From NCBI RefSeq assembly GCF_036880985.1, contig NZ_JBAJNO010000009.1, positions 1,798,001-1,862,000 on the forward strand: 64,000 nucleotides of DNA, given 5' to 3'. Positions 1-7,792 of the stretch are shown in pieces. Source of the stretch: Limibacter armeniacum. Its GTDB lineage: Bacteria > Bacteroidota > Bacteroidia > Cytophagales > Flammeovirgaceae. The translations under genes were made by a program, and so were the position numbers. The stretch's first letter is position 1, and each line of letters begins with the position of its first letter. The notes beneath the pieces are model-generated. The model did no database searches. It was given only the letters and a program-made list of their open reading frames with translations, and was not told the origin of the DNA.

Positions 1-1
1 T

Positions 2-85
2 ATCCTGATCATTGGCTTCTCTTCCAATGATATACTGGCTATCAGTTCAAGCCAACTGCCGAAATCGGCAGATATGGTGCTGTAA
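2..85 (+). CDS. C-terminal end of an unidentified protein (partial)
   Basis: One frame is open from the first bases of the window to a TAA at 83-85, giving about 27 residues (ending KSADMVL). It stops just before a strong hairpin terminator, which is the usual geometry for a gene end. The other two forward frames close within the first 30 bases. The fragment is too short to assign a family, and it may be chance. Confidence 0.4.
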   Translation: MLIIGFSSNDILAISSSQLPKSADMVL

Positions 86-93
86 TCAAACAG

Positions 94-130
94 AAACCCC
101 AACCTCCTACAATATGGGGGTTGGGGTTTT
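94..130. terminator. Bidirectional intrinsic terminator
   Basis: A 14-bp stem (94-107 with 116-129, one T.G pair) around an 8-base loop has AAA on the left and TTTT on the right. It lies between the end of the forward fragment and the end of the reverse-strand response regulator, so it can serve both. Confidence 0.85.
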
Positions 131-132
131 CC

Positions 133-843
133 TTATTTGGATACTAGTTTATAGCCTTCTCCCCTAATGGTTACAATCTTGAGATCAGGTTCATGTTTAA
201 GCATTTTCCGGATTTTGGCAATAAACACATCAAGGCTTCTACCATTAAAGAAAGTATCATCACCCCAAAGCTTCACTAAGATAAGTTTGCGGTTTACTAC
301 CTTATTTCTTTCAGAGCACAGCATCTTCAGTAATTCCGCTTCACGTGGCGTAAGCGTCTGTTGTTTTCCATCGACCTCCAACCACTGAAAAGTGTAATTG
401 AAATGGGTATTTCCCAATAAAAACAACTCTTCCTGAGGCTGGATCACTTCTTCCTGATGTGCAGCTACCTGTTCATTTCGCTGAAGAATAGACTCTACTC
501 TTACCAACAACTCTTCCATACTGAAAGGCTTCTTAACATAATCATTGGCTCCGAGCTTAAAACCTTTCACCACATCTTCTGTCATGGATTTTGCCGTCAG
601 AAATACAATCGGAACATTACTTCCTGACTGTCTGATCTCATTAGCCAAGGTAAAACCATCCTTTCGGGGTAACATGACATCCAAGACACAAAGGTCTGGC
701 TGCTCCTCAAAGAATGCCTGCTGTGCCTGTTCACCATCCTTAAAAAGACTGGCATCATATCCCCTGCTCTCAAACAGTTCCTTGACGATCAATCCCAAAA
801 ACGGATCATCCTCCACCACCATGATTTTAGTTTTCTCTGCCAT
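133..843 (-). CDS. OmpR/PhoB-family response regulator (RprY-like)
   Basis: DNA-binding response regulator of 236 residues. The receiver domain spans about residues 5-120, with the acidic pocket EDD at 11-13, phosphoacceptor Asp55 in LCVLDVMLP, Thr83 and Lys105 (VKKPFS). A winged-helix domain fills about 140-233 and ends in TIRGEGYKL, typical of the OmpR/PhoB family. The overall sequence resembles the RprY regulators of Bacteroidota (remembered family resemblance). It lies 23 bases downstream of a histidine kinase gene on the same strand and is almost certainly co-transcribed with it. The phased TTAACC repeats upstream of the kinase are a likely binding site; the regulon beyond that is unknown. 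Confidence 0.95.
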   Translation of the reverse strand: MAEKTKIMVVEDDPFLGLIVKELFESRGYDASLFKDGEQAQQAFFEEQPDLCVLDVMLPRKDGFTLANEIRQSGSNVPIVFLTAKSMTEDVVKGFKLGANDYVKKPFSMEELLVRVESILQRNEQVAAHQEEVIQPQEELFLLGNTHFNYTFQWLEVDGKQQTLTPREAELLKMLCSERNKVVNRKLILVKLWGDDTFFNGRSLDVFIAKIRKMLKHEPDLKIVTIRGEGYKLVSK

Positions 844-866
844 ATTGATACTGCTTAAAAAGTTCC

Positions 867-2345
867 TTACTTATCCAAAGGAAGCCAAACAGTAAAGGTA
901 CTTCCTTTTCCTACCTGACTCACCAAAGTAACCTGTCCCTGATGCCTGTCGGCTACCATCCATACATAGCTAAGTCCAAGGCCAAACCCTTTTACATTAT
1001 GTACATTTCCAGTAGGTACCCTATAGAACTTCTCAAACACCTGAGCCTGTTCACTTTTTGGGATACCTATGCCATTATCTTCTACAGACAAGTAAAAGAA
1101 ACCATTCCTGTTACCAGTTATGATACGGATTTCAGGTGCTGACTCAGCGTACTTACACGCATTGTCTATCAGGTTATAAATCACATTAGACAAGTGTACC
1201 TGATCTCCCAATATCCATGGGTGCTCAGCCTTGTAATCCGATATAATTACCCCATTCTTTTCCGTCACCTGCATTCTGATATTGCTGATAGCTCTCTCGA
1301 TCAGCATATGCATATCCAACCGTTCAAGGTTCAGTTTTAACTCCCTTTTTTCTGATGCAGCGACATTTAACACTTTCTCCACCATCTGCCCAAGCCTTCG
1401 GTTTTCTCCTTCGGCAATCCCTAGGTACTGCTTTGCCTTTTCATCGTCTTTACGCATATCAAAACGAAGCAATGCTTCCAAGGCCAAGGATACCGTAGAA
1501 ATTGGCGTCTTGAATTCATGCGTCATATTATTGATAAAGTCGCTCTTGATTTCGGAAAGCTTTTTCTGATTAAAGATCAGTATCAGCGCATATGCAAAAC
1601 AACTTGAGATCAACAACACCAATACCAATGAAGCTGTCAGAGGTAAGCTCATCCGCCAAAAAGTCATTTTGTATTGTGAAGGTAAAAACACCTTCAGGTT
1701 GGAGGCATTACTTCCTGTCAAAAACTGTTGACCTATCCGAATACCTTTGCCATCAAGATGGTCAATCACCTGCTTATTACCCGAAAGTACATATGTTTTT
1801 TCAGCCTTGTTCCAGTAGCCATAAGCAAAATCCTTGATACCGATTGCCAGCATTTCCTTTCTTAGCAGGCTATCAAAATGAGTTATCAGCCAATGCTGCC
1901 CCCACACCATTTCGGTAGTGATGTTTGCCTTTTTATCTACTTCTACATTTACGTCCTTTTTGTCTTCCTGACTGTTTTGCTTCACCCGAAACACATGTGT
2001 ACCTACATGTACCTTTTTGTTACCATTAAAGACCCACACCTTCGTTTCTTGCTGCACGGTATCTTCAAAGAATTGCTCATCTAGCTTCATAGTCAGGTCT
2101 TCCTCTTTCTCCATCAGGTATGGTTTGATCAACAGTTCCTTGTTCCCTTCCTGTGACTTAAAAAATGTAAGTACTGATTCTCCTGCTGACTTTTCACCGG
2201 CATTGCGGACAGCCAAACCTACTTCTTCATAGAGACGTTGCTGCTCTTCCAGAAAACTGCTGTAAAGCCAATAAGACTGAAAGCCTAAAATCCCCAATAA
2301 GGCAATGCTCATCAGTATCATCAGCAAGGTTATCTTCTTTTTCAT
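867..2345 (-). CDS. Two-component sensor histidine kinase
   Basis: Membrane histidine kinase of 492 residues. One transmembrane helix lies at about 5-29, a sensor region of roughly 200 residues follows (about 30-230, presumably periplasmic), and a second helix lies at about 233-258. The HisKA domain has His276 in THEFKTPIS, and the HATPase domain shows the N-box NLIDNACKYAE and the glycine boxes DNGIGIP and GFGLGLSYV. There is no HAMP domain that I can recognise. It is the cognate partner of the response regulator directly downstream (23-base gap). The signal is unknown: the sensor region is charged and has no motif I recognise. The divergent lipoprotein gene at 2585 is a plausible target of the pair. 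Confidence 0.93.
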   Translation of the reverse strand: MKKKITLLMILMSIALLGILGFQSYWLYSSFLEEQQRLYEEVGLAVRNAGEKSAGESVLTFFKSQEGNKELLIKPYLMEKEEDLTMKLDEQFFEDTVQQETKVWVFNGNKKVHVGTHVFRVKQNSQEDKKDVNVEVDKKANITTEMVWGQHWLITHFDSLLRKEMLAIGIKDFAYGYWNKAEKTYVLSGNKQVIDHLDGKGIRIGQQFLTGSNASNLKVFLPSQYKMTFWRMSLPLTASLVLVLLISSCFAYALILIFNQKKLSEIKSDFINNMTHEFKTPISTVSLALEALLRFDMRKDDEKAKQYLGIAEGENRRLGQMVEKVLNVAASEKRELKLNLERLDMHMLIERAISNIRMQVTEKNGVIISDYKAEHPWILGDQVHLSNVIYNLIDNACKYAESAPEIRIITGNRNGFFYLSVEDNGIGIPKSEQAQVFEKFYRVPTGNVHNVKGFGLGLSYVWMVADRHQGQVTLVSQVGKGSTFTVWLPLDK

Positions 2346-2385
2346 CTCCGTATCTGTCGCATATATTTAATCAGTTCCGCAGTAC

Positions 2386-2421
2386 CAAATCTAATCACTG
2401 CCAGCCAAATAGACACTACAA
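2386..2421 (-). promoter_or_regulatory. Possible promoter of the two-component operon
   Basis: On the reverse strand TAGATTTG (2386-2393) fits the Bacteroidota -7 element TAnnTTTG. An upstream TTG (2419-2421) is 25 bases away, slightly longer than the usual 17-23. It is about 40 bases before the kinase start. Confidence 0.4.
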
Positions 2422-2431
2422 AACATCCATC

Positions 2432-2468
2432 TTAACCTTGCTTAACCTTGTTTAACCACACCTTAACT
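2432..2468. promoter_or_regulatory. Phased TTAACC direct repeats, likely response-regulator operator
   Basis: TTAACC begins at 2432, 2442 and 2452, and TTAACT at 2463, so four half-sites are spaced 10, 10 and 11 bases on one face of the helix. OmpR/PhoB-family regulators bind tandem half-sites with this spacing. The array lies between the divergent kinase operon and the lipoprotein gene, upstream of a -7 element on each side. Assignment to the neighbouring regulator is inference. Confidence 0.6.
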
Positions 2469-2489
2469 CAAAGGGAATTAACAACTACT

Positions 2490-2497
2490 TACATTTG
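2490..2497 (+). promoter_or_regulatory. -7 promoter element of the lipoprotein gene
   Basis: TACATTTG fits TAnnTTTG, 88 bases before the start at 2585. No TTG sits at the expected -33 position; the TTAACC array ends 21 bases upstream, as expected for an activator-dependent promoter. Confidence 0.5.
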
Positions 2498-2584
2498 GAA
2501 CATGGACTTTAAACATAGGCTCTAAACTCATTGACAGGTCTTATGTCTGAAATATTAGTTATTCAATTCAAAACCAAGATTAAG

Positions 2585-3373
2585 ATGAAAGCAAAACTAT
2601 TCTCAATGATGCTCGCTGTAGCCGTAATGGCAGGTTGTAACCAAGAAGAACTAACTCCTGAACAGCAAAAAGGAACCGAAAACATGCGCATGGCTTTTAC
2701 GGAGCTGAAAGATGGAGATGACCATAAAATGGTTTACTTCTTCAATGAGAAAAACTTATTGGGAGACTTGGCTGAGGAGTATGGTTCAAAAGTCGAGAAA
2801 ATCCTTGATATGGATGTGGAGTTTGAAGATGGCAACCTGACTATTAACGGCAAGATGCTACTTGAAAATGGCGAAGAGCATGACTTCTCTAAAACTATGA
2901 CCAAAGAAAAAATGCTTGCTTTTGCTGAGCAAGTAGACTCATTAGGAAATGATGGAGTAGTTTGGAATTCGTCTCTGGATACGGAAGATGGTAAAAAGGT
3001 AGAACGTATTCATATCATAAAACATGGTGATGGCAAAACGATCATTAGTGAAGATGAGGACATTGTTCAGGTAAATGATGGCAAAGTGAAGGTATTTGTA
3101 TCAGATGGCAACAACCATACGTCTGAATTCGACAATAAGATTACGGCTGCTATTGAAGAAGAGTACGGTTCCAAGGTGGAACAAATCAAGAACATTGAAA
3201 TCAATGTTAAAAATGAGCTAAGAACCATCAATGCCACTGCTTTGCTGGAAGATGGACGTACAGTATCAAAAGAGTTGACCTACACTCAAGAAGAAATGAG
3301 ACAAGCAGATGGCGGGTCAAAAAATGATAAAGTGATTTTCATTCAGAAAAAAGTAGAGAAGGTAAAAGAATAG
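2585..3373 (+). CDS. Lipoprotein with two copies of an unnamed repeat domain
   Basis: I recognise no named family. The ATG at 2585 gives 262 residues with a lipoprotein signal and lipobox VMAGC (Cys18); an upstream in-frame start would bury that signal. Two related segments occur at about 61-110 and 188-238: both contain EEYGSKVE, then an acidic linker, then LLE(N/D)G and a lysine-rich end. A single copy of the same segment occurs in the lipoprotein at 37044-37490. The protein is acidic and probably anchored in the envelope facing the periplasm. It is divergent from the two-component operon and carries the TTAACC array in its promoter region, so it may be a target or an accessory sensor of that system. 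The gene ends at a strong terminator. Confidence 0.8.
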   Translation: MKAKLFSMMLAVAVMAGCNQEELTPEQQKGTENMRMAFTELKDGDDHKMVYFFNEKNLLGDLAEEYGSKVEKILDMDVEFEDGNLTINGKMLLENGEEHDFSKTMTKEKMLAFAEQVDSLGNDGVVWNSSLDTEDGKKVERIHIIKHGDGKTIISEDEDIVQVNDGKVKVFVSDGNNHTSEFDNKITAAIEEEYGSKVEQIKNIEINVKNELRTINATALLEDGRTVSKELTYTQEEMRQADGGSKNDKVIFIQKKVEKVKE

Positions 3374-3393
3374 CCTGACCCCACTTCATAAGT

Positions 3394-3435
3394 AATTAAG
3401 GTACAATTCAGTTAATGGGTTGTACCTTAATTTTT
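3394..3435 (+). terminator. Intrinsic terminator
   Basis: A perfect 13-bp stem (3394-3406 with 3420-3432) is followed by further Ts, 20 bases after the lipoprotein stop. Confidence 0.85.
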
Positions 3436-3508
3436 ATCGCCTTTTTTCTCTTGAAAATGTAGCTTTTAGTTATTAACTCTGTTGTATTACCAAAAACCCT
3501 ACAACACT

Positions 3509-3880
3509 ATGAGTTTCTTACTAAAAGCGAAAATGCTCTATCAGATGATGGAAGAAGGCAAATTGATGGAAGCATTTGAAAGGTTCTATGATGACGAGGT
3601 GGTAATCATGGAAGCCGACGGCACTACCCGAAATGGAAAAAACGAACAGCGGGAAGCTATTCAGGAATGGCAGAACATGGTAAAGGAGTTTCATGGTGGT
3701 GGAGCACATGACATTACCTCCAATGAAGAAAAAGGGGTCACTATGGTCGAAAGTTGGACTGACGTTACTTTCAAGAACGGAGGTCGAATGAAAATGGAAG
3801 AAGTTGCCATACAACACTGGAGAGGAGACAAGATCATTCGGGAGCGATTCTACTACAACATCCCTCCACACCAAAGATAA
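3509..3880 (+). CDS. SnoaL-like / NTF2-fold protein
   Basis: Small protein of 123 residues from the ATG at 3509 (an upstream in-frame TTG at 3482 is less likely). It begins MSFLLKAKML and contains the NTF2/SnoaL pattern: an N-terminal helix ending in FERFYDDEVVIMEADG, then NGKNEQREAIQEW, then beta strands ending in GDKIIRERFYY. Such proteins form cone-shaped alpha/beta barrels and act either as small enzymes or as ligand-binding proteins; the sequence does not show which. It stands alone, bounded by terminators on both sides, so context gives no clue to a partner. The fold is fairly secure and the function unknown. Confidence 0.8.
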   Translation: MSFLLKAKMLYQMMEEGKLMEAFERFYDDEVVIMEADGTTRNGKNEQREAIQEWQNMVKEFHGGGAHDITSNEEKGVTMVESWTDVTFKNGGRMKMEEVAIQHWRGDKIIRERFYYNIPPHQR

Positions 3881-4040
3881 GCGAACTTTTCCCCACCCTT
3901 ATCCTTGCAAATCAAAGCACCTTATCAACACTACGCTACATACACAAAAAAGCAAAACCACTATCATAGGAAGCATTTGAAATCAAGGACAGGGGTTAAA
4001 GTATAATGAAAGAATTTGCTGAAATCACTGTCCCTTGTCT

Positions 4041-4077
4041 AAAGCTGATAGAAAAGTAATTTCTGTCAGCTTTTTTT
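4041..4077 (+). terminator. Intrinsic terminator
   Basis: An 11-bp stem (4041-4051 with 4063-4073, one G.U pair) is followed by a run of Ts. It ends transcription from the SnoaL-like gene just upstream of the globin gene. Confidence 0.75.
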
Positions 4078-4102
4078 GTGCTTACTCATGTATCTTTGCT
4101 GT

Positions 4103-4507
4103 ATGAAAAAGGACATTACCAATAGGGATGATATTCAGCTACTTGTCAATACTTTTTACCAAAAAGTAAGGGATGATCAACGCATCGGATATCTGTTTGA
4201 TGATGTTGCGCAAGTGGATTGGCAAAAACACTTGCCTATCATGTATGATTTCTGGGAGACCAACCTGCTTTTCGTTCAGAAGTACAAGGGCAACCCTATC
4301 CAGACGCATATGGAGGTAGATGATACAGAAAACCTGGAACAGAAGCATTTTGGCTATTGGATGGAACATTGGTTTTCTACAGTGGATGAACTGTTTGAGG
4401 GAGAAAAAGCTACTTTAGCCAAAGAGCGTGCCCGTAAAATGGCTCATACTATTTTTATGAGGGTATATATGAAACGCTACACAACAGATGGACAAAAAAA
4501 TAGCTGA
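4103..4507 (+). CDS. Group III truncated haemoglobin
   Basis: Cytoplasmic haem protein of 134 residues from the ATG at 4103. The pattern of group III truncated globins is visible: ITNRDDIQLLVNTFYQKVR at the start, then F-D-V-x-W-x-x-H (VDWQKHLPIMYDFWE), then EQKHFGYWMEHW with His82 as candidate haem ligand, and a last helix with RARKMAHTIF. Family members bind oxygen, nitric oxide or related ligands and are often linked to nitrosative stress; the ligand here is not shown. It is separated from its neighbours by terminators and is probably monocistronic. An H-NOX nitric oxide sensor sits elsewhere in the window, but no link is shown. Confidence 0.88.
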   Translation: MKKDITNRDDIQLLVNTFYQKVRDDQRIGYLFDDVAQVDWQKHLPIMYDFWETNLLFVQKYKGNPIQTHMEVDDTENLEQKHFGYWMEHWFSTVDELFEGEKATLAKERARKMAHTIFMRVYMKRYTTDGQKNS

Positions 4508-4535
4508 CAGAATACAATTCCTGTCAGCTATTTTT
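4496..4535. terminator. Bidirectional intrinsic terminator
   Basis: A perfect 15-bp stem (4496-4510 with 4521-4535) begins in an A-run and ends in a T-run. It overlaps the last codons of the globin gene and faces the end of the convergent oxidoreductase gene. Confidence 0.92.
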
Positions 4536-4552
4536 GCATGAAATACTATTTT

Positions 4553-5230
4553 TTAGAAATCACAACTATCAGGTCCACAAACTGCATCACTACCAGTCTG
4601 TAAGCCTTCTACCTGTTCAAAAGCCTGTTTCCATACCTCTACAGGTTGTGCTCCTTGAATCATGTATTTGTCATTGATAATAAAAGTAGGAACAGCATTT
4701 ACCCCCATCATACGGTAGTTGCTTTCTTCCTTCAAAACTTCAGCTTTACCCTCTTCCGAAGTCTCAAACTTTGTCAGTGCCTCAGCTGAAAGCCCTACTT
4801 TTTTCCCCAATTCCATAAGGGTAGCTTTGTCTTCCATATCTTGAGACTCTGCAAAATACGCCTTGAACAGTTCAAGTGAAAGCTCCTTATCCTTGCCTTC
4901 CTCTCTTGCAAAGTGCATCAGTGTATGCGCCTGAACAGTATTTGGTACGCCTTGCACTTTCTCCATTTCCATCTCCAATCCTTCTGACTTGGCGATGTTC
5001 TGTACCTGTTGTATCATTGGCTTGGGATCTTGCCCGTACTTCTTGCCAAGATATTCTGGCAGTGAAATAGCACTTCCTTCCGTAACATCCGGATGAAGCT
5101 GAAATGGATGCCAGCTAATCTCTGCGTCTATTCCAGATGTCTCCGACAGTGCTTTTTCCAACCTTCCGTTACCGATGTAACACCAGGGACACACTACATC
5201 TGAGACAATATCAATCTTCAACTTTTTCAT
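4553..5230 (-). CDS. DsbA-family oxidoreductase, FrnE-like
   Basis: Thioredoxin-fold protein of 225 residues, the usual length for FrnE-like proteins. The active-site motif CPWC is at residues 14-17 (VSDVVCPWCYIG), an alpha-helical insertion follows, and the cis-proline strand is GVNAVPTFII. A cysteine pair near the C-terminus (CGPDSC) resembles the second redox-active pair known in FrnE. There is no signal peptide, so it is probably cytosolic, unlike classical DsbA. The family includes protein disulfide isomerases and 2-hydroxychromene-2-carboxylate isomerase relatives; the CPWC motif favours a redox role. It is convergent with the globin gene and probably monocistronic. Confidence 0.9.
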   Translation of the reverse strand: MKKLKIDIVSDVVCPWCYIGNGRLEKALSETSGIDAEISWHPFQLHPDVTEGSAISLPEYLGKKYGQDPKPMIQQVQNIAKSEGLEMEMEKVQGVPNTVQAHTLMHFAREEGKDKELSLELFKAYFAESQDMEDKATLMELGKKVGLSAEALTKFETSEEGKAEVLKEESNYRMMGVNAVPTFIINDKYMIQGAQPVEVWKQAFEQVEGLQTGSDAVCGPDSCDF

Positions 5231-5613
5231 TATCCAATTCTATAAAATCTGATCGCTATTTGTGATCTCTATTAGTAAGCAATGTTTCAACGCTAATAAA
5301 GATGCAAAAGAATGTACTCTTCATGAGTTTGCCAAAAAAGCAAATAGAAAGCCTGACTAATCTTGATTCAGTGCTTCGGCTTCTATAAACTCTATAACTG
5401 CCGATCTTCTAAATTGTTAGCCCTGCCACTTTATTACAATTAAATGCGGCCACTTCCCTCCTCTTCTTTCAAGATTCTTAGCAATGTACAGACCCGTTAA
5501 ATTTGTTAAAATACCTCTATGCGCCACCTTCACTTTGTATTTTGACCGACTAAAGAAATTTGTTAACAACATTGTAATACCTGACTTCTTTTAAATAAAA
5601 GCCAATCTAGTTT
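5231..5613. other. Intergenic region without recognised gene
   Basis: 383 bases between divergent genes (oxidoreductase and BatC-like protein). It should hold both promoters, but I found no clear TAnnTTTG element, no hairpin with a T-run and no coding frame of note. Confidence 0.5.
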
Positions 5614-6468
5614 ATGAAGATTATCGCTGTACTATTAATTGTATTAAGCACTTTCACAGATCTTTCTGATGTCACGAAGATTGCCAAAGCCAATGAGTAC
5701 AAGGAGAAAGCCCAAGAAGCTTTTGAACAAGGCGAGTACGATCAAGCAGCTTCCTACTACCGTTACCTCAAGGATACACTCAAGGTAGATGATGCGGGTA
5801 TTCAACTGAACTTGGCTCATTCCTATTACCGTTCGGGAAAGAAAGAAGAAGCATCTAACGCATATGCCAACCTGCAACTCAACGAAGAAAAAGAGATTGC
5901 CTCGGTGGCTAATCAGCAATTAGGTGTCATGATGGCTGACGAAAAGAAATATGATCAGTCTCTTGAGTTTCTGAAAGCTGCACTGAAAGCTAATCCTCAA
6001 AATCAGGAAGCCCGTTATAATTACGAGCTAGTGAAACAGCTTAAGCAACAGCAGGAAGAGCAACAAAAGCAGCAGGAACAAGAGAATAAGGAGAACGAGG
6101 AGAATAAGGAAAATAAAGACCAGCAGCAGAATAAAGATAAGCAGAACGAGAATAAAGAAGGAGAAGACAAAGAGGGAGAAAAAGAAAACAAGGAGCAACA
6201 AGAGCAAGAACAACAGCAACAAAATAAAGAAGGCGAGCAGAAAGAGGAAGAGCAAAAACAACAGGAACAGCAAAGCGAAGCTGATAAAGAAGCTGAAGAA
6301 AAAGCCAAGGAACAGCAGATGAAACAGCAACGCATGCAGGATATCAAGATGTCTGAGCAGCAAGCTAAGATGATCTTGGAAGCACTTAAGAACAATGAGG
6401 TTCAGTACTTCCAGCAACAGCAAAAACGCTCTAAAAAGCCGCTTTCAGGAGACAAGCCAGACTGGTAG
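5614..6468 (+). CDS. BatC-like TPR protein with Q/E/K-rich tail
   Basis: Protein of 284 residues. An N-terminal hydrophobic segment (about 1-16) is probably a signal or anchor. TPR-like helices follow at about 27-140 (for example YDQAASYYRYLKDTL and YDQSLEFLKAALKANPQNQEARYNYEL). A low-complexity region rich in Gln, Glu, Lys and Asn spans about 144-240, and the C-terminus reads LKNNEVQYFQQQQKRSKKP...KPDW. The TPR block with a final 'KPDW' matches the BatC protein of Bacteroidota aerotolerance (Bat) operons as I remember it. No batA, batB, batD or batE lies next to it, so it is a stand-alone copy or is separated from its operon. The low-complexity tail probably produces the false reading frames on the other strand. 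Confidence 0.75.
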   Translation: MKIIAVLLIVLSTFTDLSDVTKIAKANEYKEKAQEAFEQGEYDQAASYYRYLKDTLKVDDAGIQLNLAHSYYRSGKKEEASNAYANLQLNEEKEIASVANQQLGVMMADEKKYDQSLEFLKAALKANPQNQEARYNYELVKQLKQQQEEQQKQQEQENKENEENKENKDQQQNKDKQNENKEGEDKEGEKENKEQQEQEQQQQNKEGEQKEEEQKQQEQQSEADKEAEEKAKEQQMKQQRMQDIKMSEQQAKMILEALKNNEVQYFQQQQKRSKKPLSGDKPDW

Positions 6469-6500
6469 GATACTCCGCTGTAAGCTATATTTAGATATTA

Positions 6501-6540
6501 AAAAAGTCCTTTGGAAGATGTGTTCCAAAGGACTTTTTTT
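6501..6540. terminator. Bidirectional intrinsic terminator
   Basis: A perfect 15-bp stem (6501-6515 with 6524-6538) has A- and T-runs at its ends. It lies between the convergent BatC-like and dienelactone hydrolase genes. Confidence 0.93.
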
Positions 6541-6563
6541 GTAGTCAACACTAAATGAACGTC

Positions 6564-7457
6564 TTAAAAAACCAACTCCAAATAGCGTCGTACTTTTTCT
6601 CTTGCATCTTTAGCAGCTTCCTCATCATACTTAGGACTACTTGGATTGGCAAAGGCATGATCGGCATCATACATGGCTACTGTCAGTTCTTTTCCTGCTT
6701 TCTTCATATTCTCCTCAAACTCTTTTACAACCTCAGGGGTAATCCAACGGTCTTGCTTGGCAAAAATACCCAATACATTTGTTTCCAACTTAGTCTCAAG
6801 GAGTTCCTCGTCTTGTATCGGCATGCCATAATACATAACACATGCTTCCATACTATGACGGGCAATAATAGCTGACTGCAATGACCAGCCACCACCAAAA
6901 CACCAACCGATGGAAGCTAACTTAGCTCCCTGCCCTGCATAACTGATAGCTCCTTTTATAATATCTTCTGCCCGATCGCTATCAACACCCTGCATCAATT
7001 TGCCTGCATCCTCACGGGTAGTAGCTACCTTTCCATCATAAAGGTCAATAGCCAGTACATTGACATCCCCCAACTGCTCTGCCCAAAAAGCAGCTTCATC
7101 CTTAACATACTCATTCAGTCCCCACCATTCGTGGAACATAAATAAGTATTGGTTTGATTTCTTAGGAGCCTTTACTAGATACGCATGTCCCTTTTCGGCA
7201 CCAGGTGTCTTGAAATCCACCATCTTACCTTTCAGTTGTTTGGCTCTTGGCTTAAAAGGTCTTGGCAAGGCATGAGCATCCCTAAATTCCTTGTTATTAG
7301 CAAATGAAGCAAATGCCATAATCGGATCATCTATGCTATGGCACAGCTTTGAATCGGTAGGAGGTACTGATAATTTTTGTAAAGGCTTATTTACAAATGC
7401 AGCTGTAAGTATCAGCAAACCAATAATCGTTACAGATAATGATAGGTACTTCTTCAT
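6564..7457 (-). CDS. Dienelactone hydrolase family protein, exported
   Basis: Alpha/beta hydrolase of 297 residues with an N-terminal signal or anchor at about 4-21. The dienelactone hydrolase catalytic triad is visible: Cys186 in the nucleophile elbow GWCFGG, Asp236 in AKQDRW and His267 in DADHAF. Other family marks are HEWWGLNEYVKD (oxyanion region) and VLAIDLYDG. Family members hydrolyse dienelactones or other ester and lactone substrates; the substrate cannot be read from the sequence, and the exported location differs from classical ClcD. The gene stands alone. An ATG at 7455-7457 is the only sensible start for the signal peptide. Confidence 0.9.
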   Translation of the reverse strand: MKKYLSLSVTIIGLLILTAAFVNKPLQKLSVPPTDSKLCHSIDDPIMAFASFANNKEFRDAHALPRPFKPRAKQLKGKMVDFKTPGAEKGHAYLVKAPKKSNQYLFMFHEWWGLNEYVKDEAAFWAEQLGDVNVLAIDLYDGKVATTREDAGKLMQGVDSDRAEDIIKGAISYAGQGAKLASIGWCFGGGWSLQSAIIARHSMEACVMYYGMPIQDEELLETKLETNVLGIFAKQDRWITPEVVKEFEENMKKAGKELTVAMYDADHAFANPSSPKYDEEAAKDAREKVRRYLELVF

Positions 7458-7653
7458 AGGATATTTGGGTTGTATTTAAAAAACGCATTTCAATATAAAA
7501 TCAAAACCACAACTGAATGTTTGTACTTTAATCTAATTTAAAGCAAATATCTTACTTTTATTTACCCTTACCCTAAGGTTTCCACCCCATCAACCTTTAA
7601 TCCGTAAAGTACTTTTCGAAGGATTGAAATGCTGAAAATTTTATGGAGGAATG

Positions 7654-7661
7654 TATCTTTG
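7654..7661 (+). promoter_or_regulatory. -7 promoter element of the PhnA-type gene
   Basis: TATCTTTG fits TAnnTTTG, about 130 bases before the start at 7793. A TTG at 7624-7626 is 27 bases upstream, longer than usual, so only the -7 element is convincing. Confidence 0.45.
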
Positions 7662-7792
7662 TGCGAATTAATTTCTAATTCCTGCTTTAGCTTTCAATTG
7701 AATACCACGTCAGAATAAAGGAACTTTTTTCCCATTCCAATGGCTTCAGCATTAGAATAGCTATCAGTGAATCAACTCTAAATCAAGATAAA

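Noticed and set aside
4091-4098. TATCTTTG just before the globin start, matching the -7 promoter element
   Set aside because: It is only 4 bases before the ATG, so the transcript would start at or past the start codon, and no -33 TTG is at proper distance. Probably chance.
6021-6423. Long open frames opposite the BatC-like gene, rich in Leu, Phe, Cys and Ser
   Set aside because: They mirror the Q/E/K low-complexity codons of the real gene and have no independent protein character.
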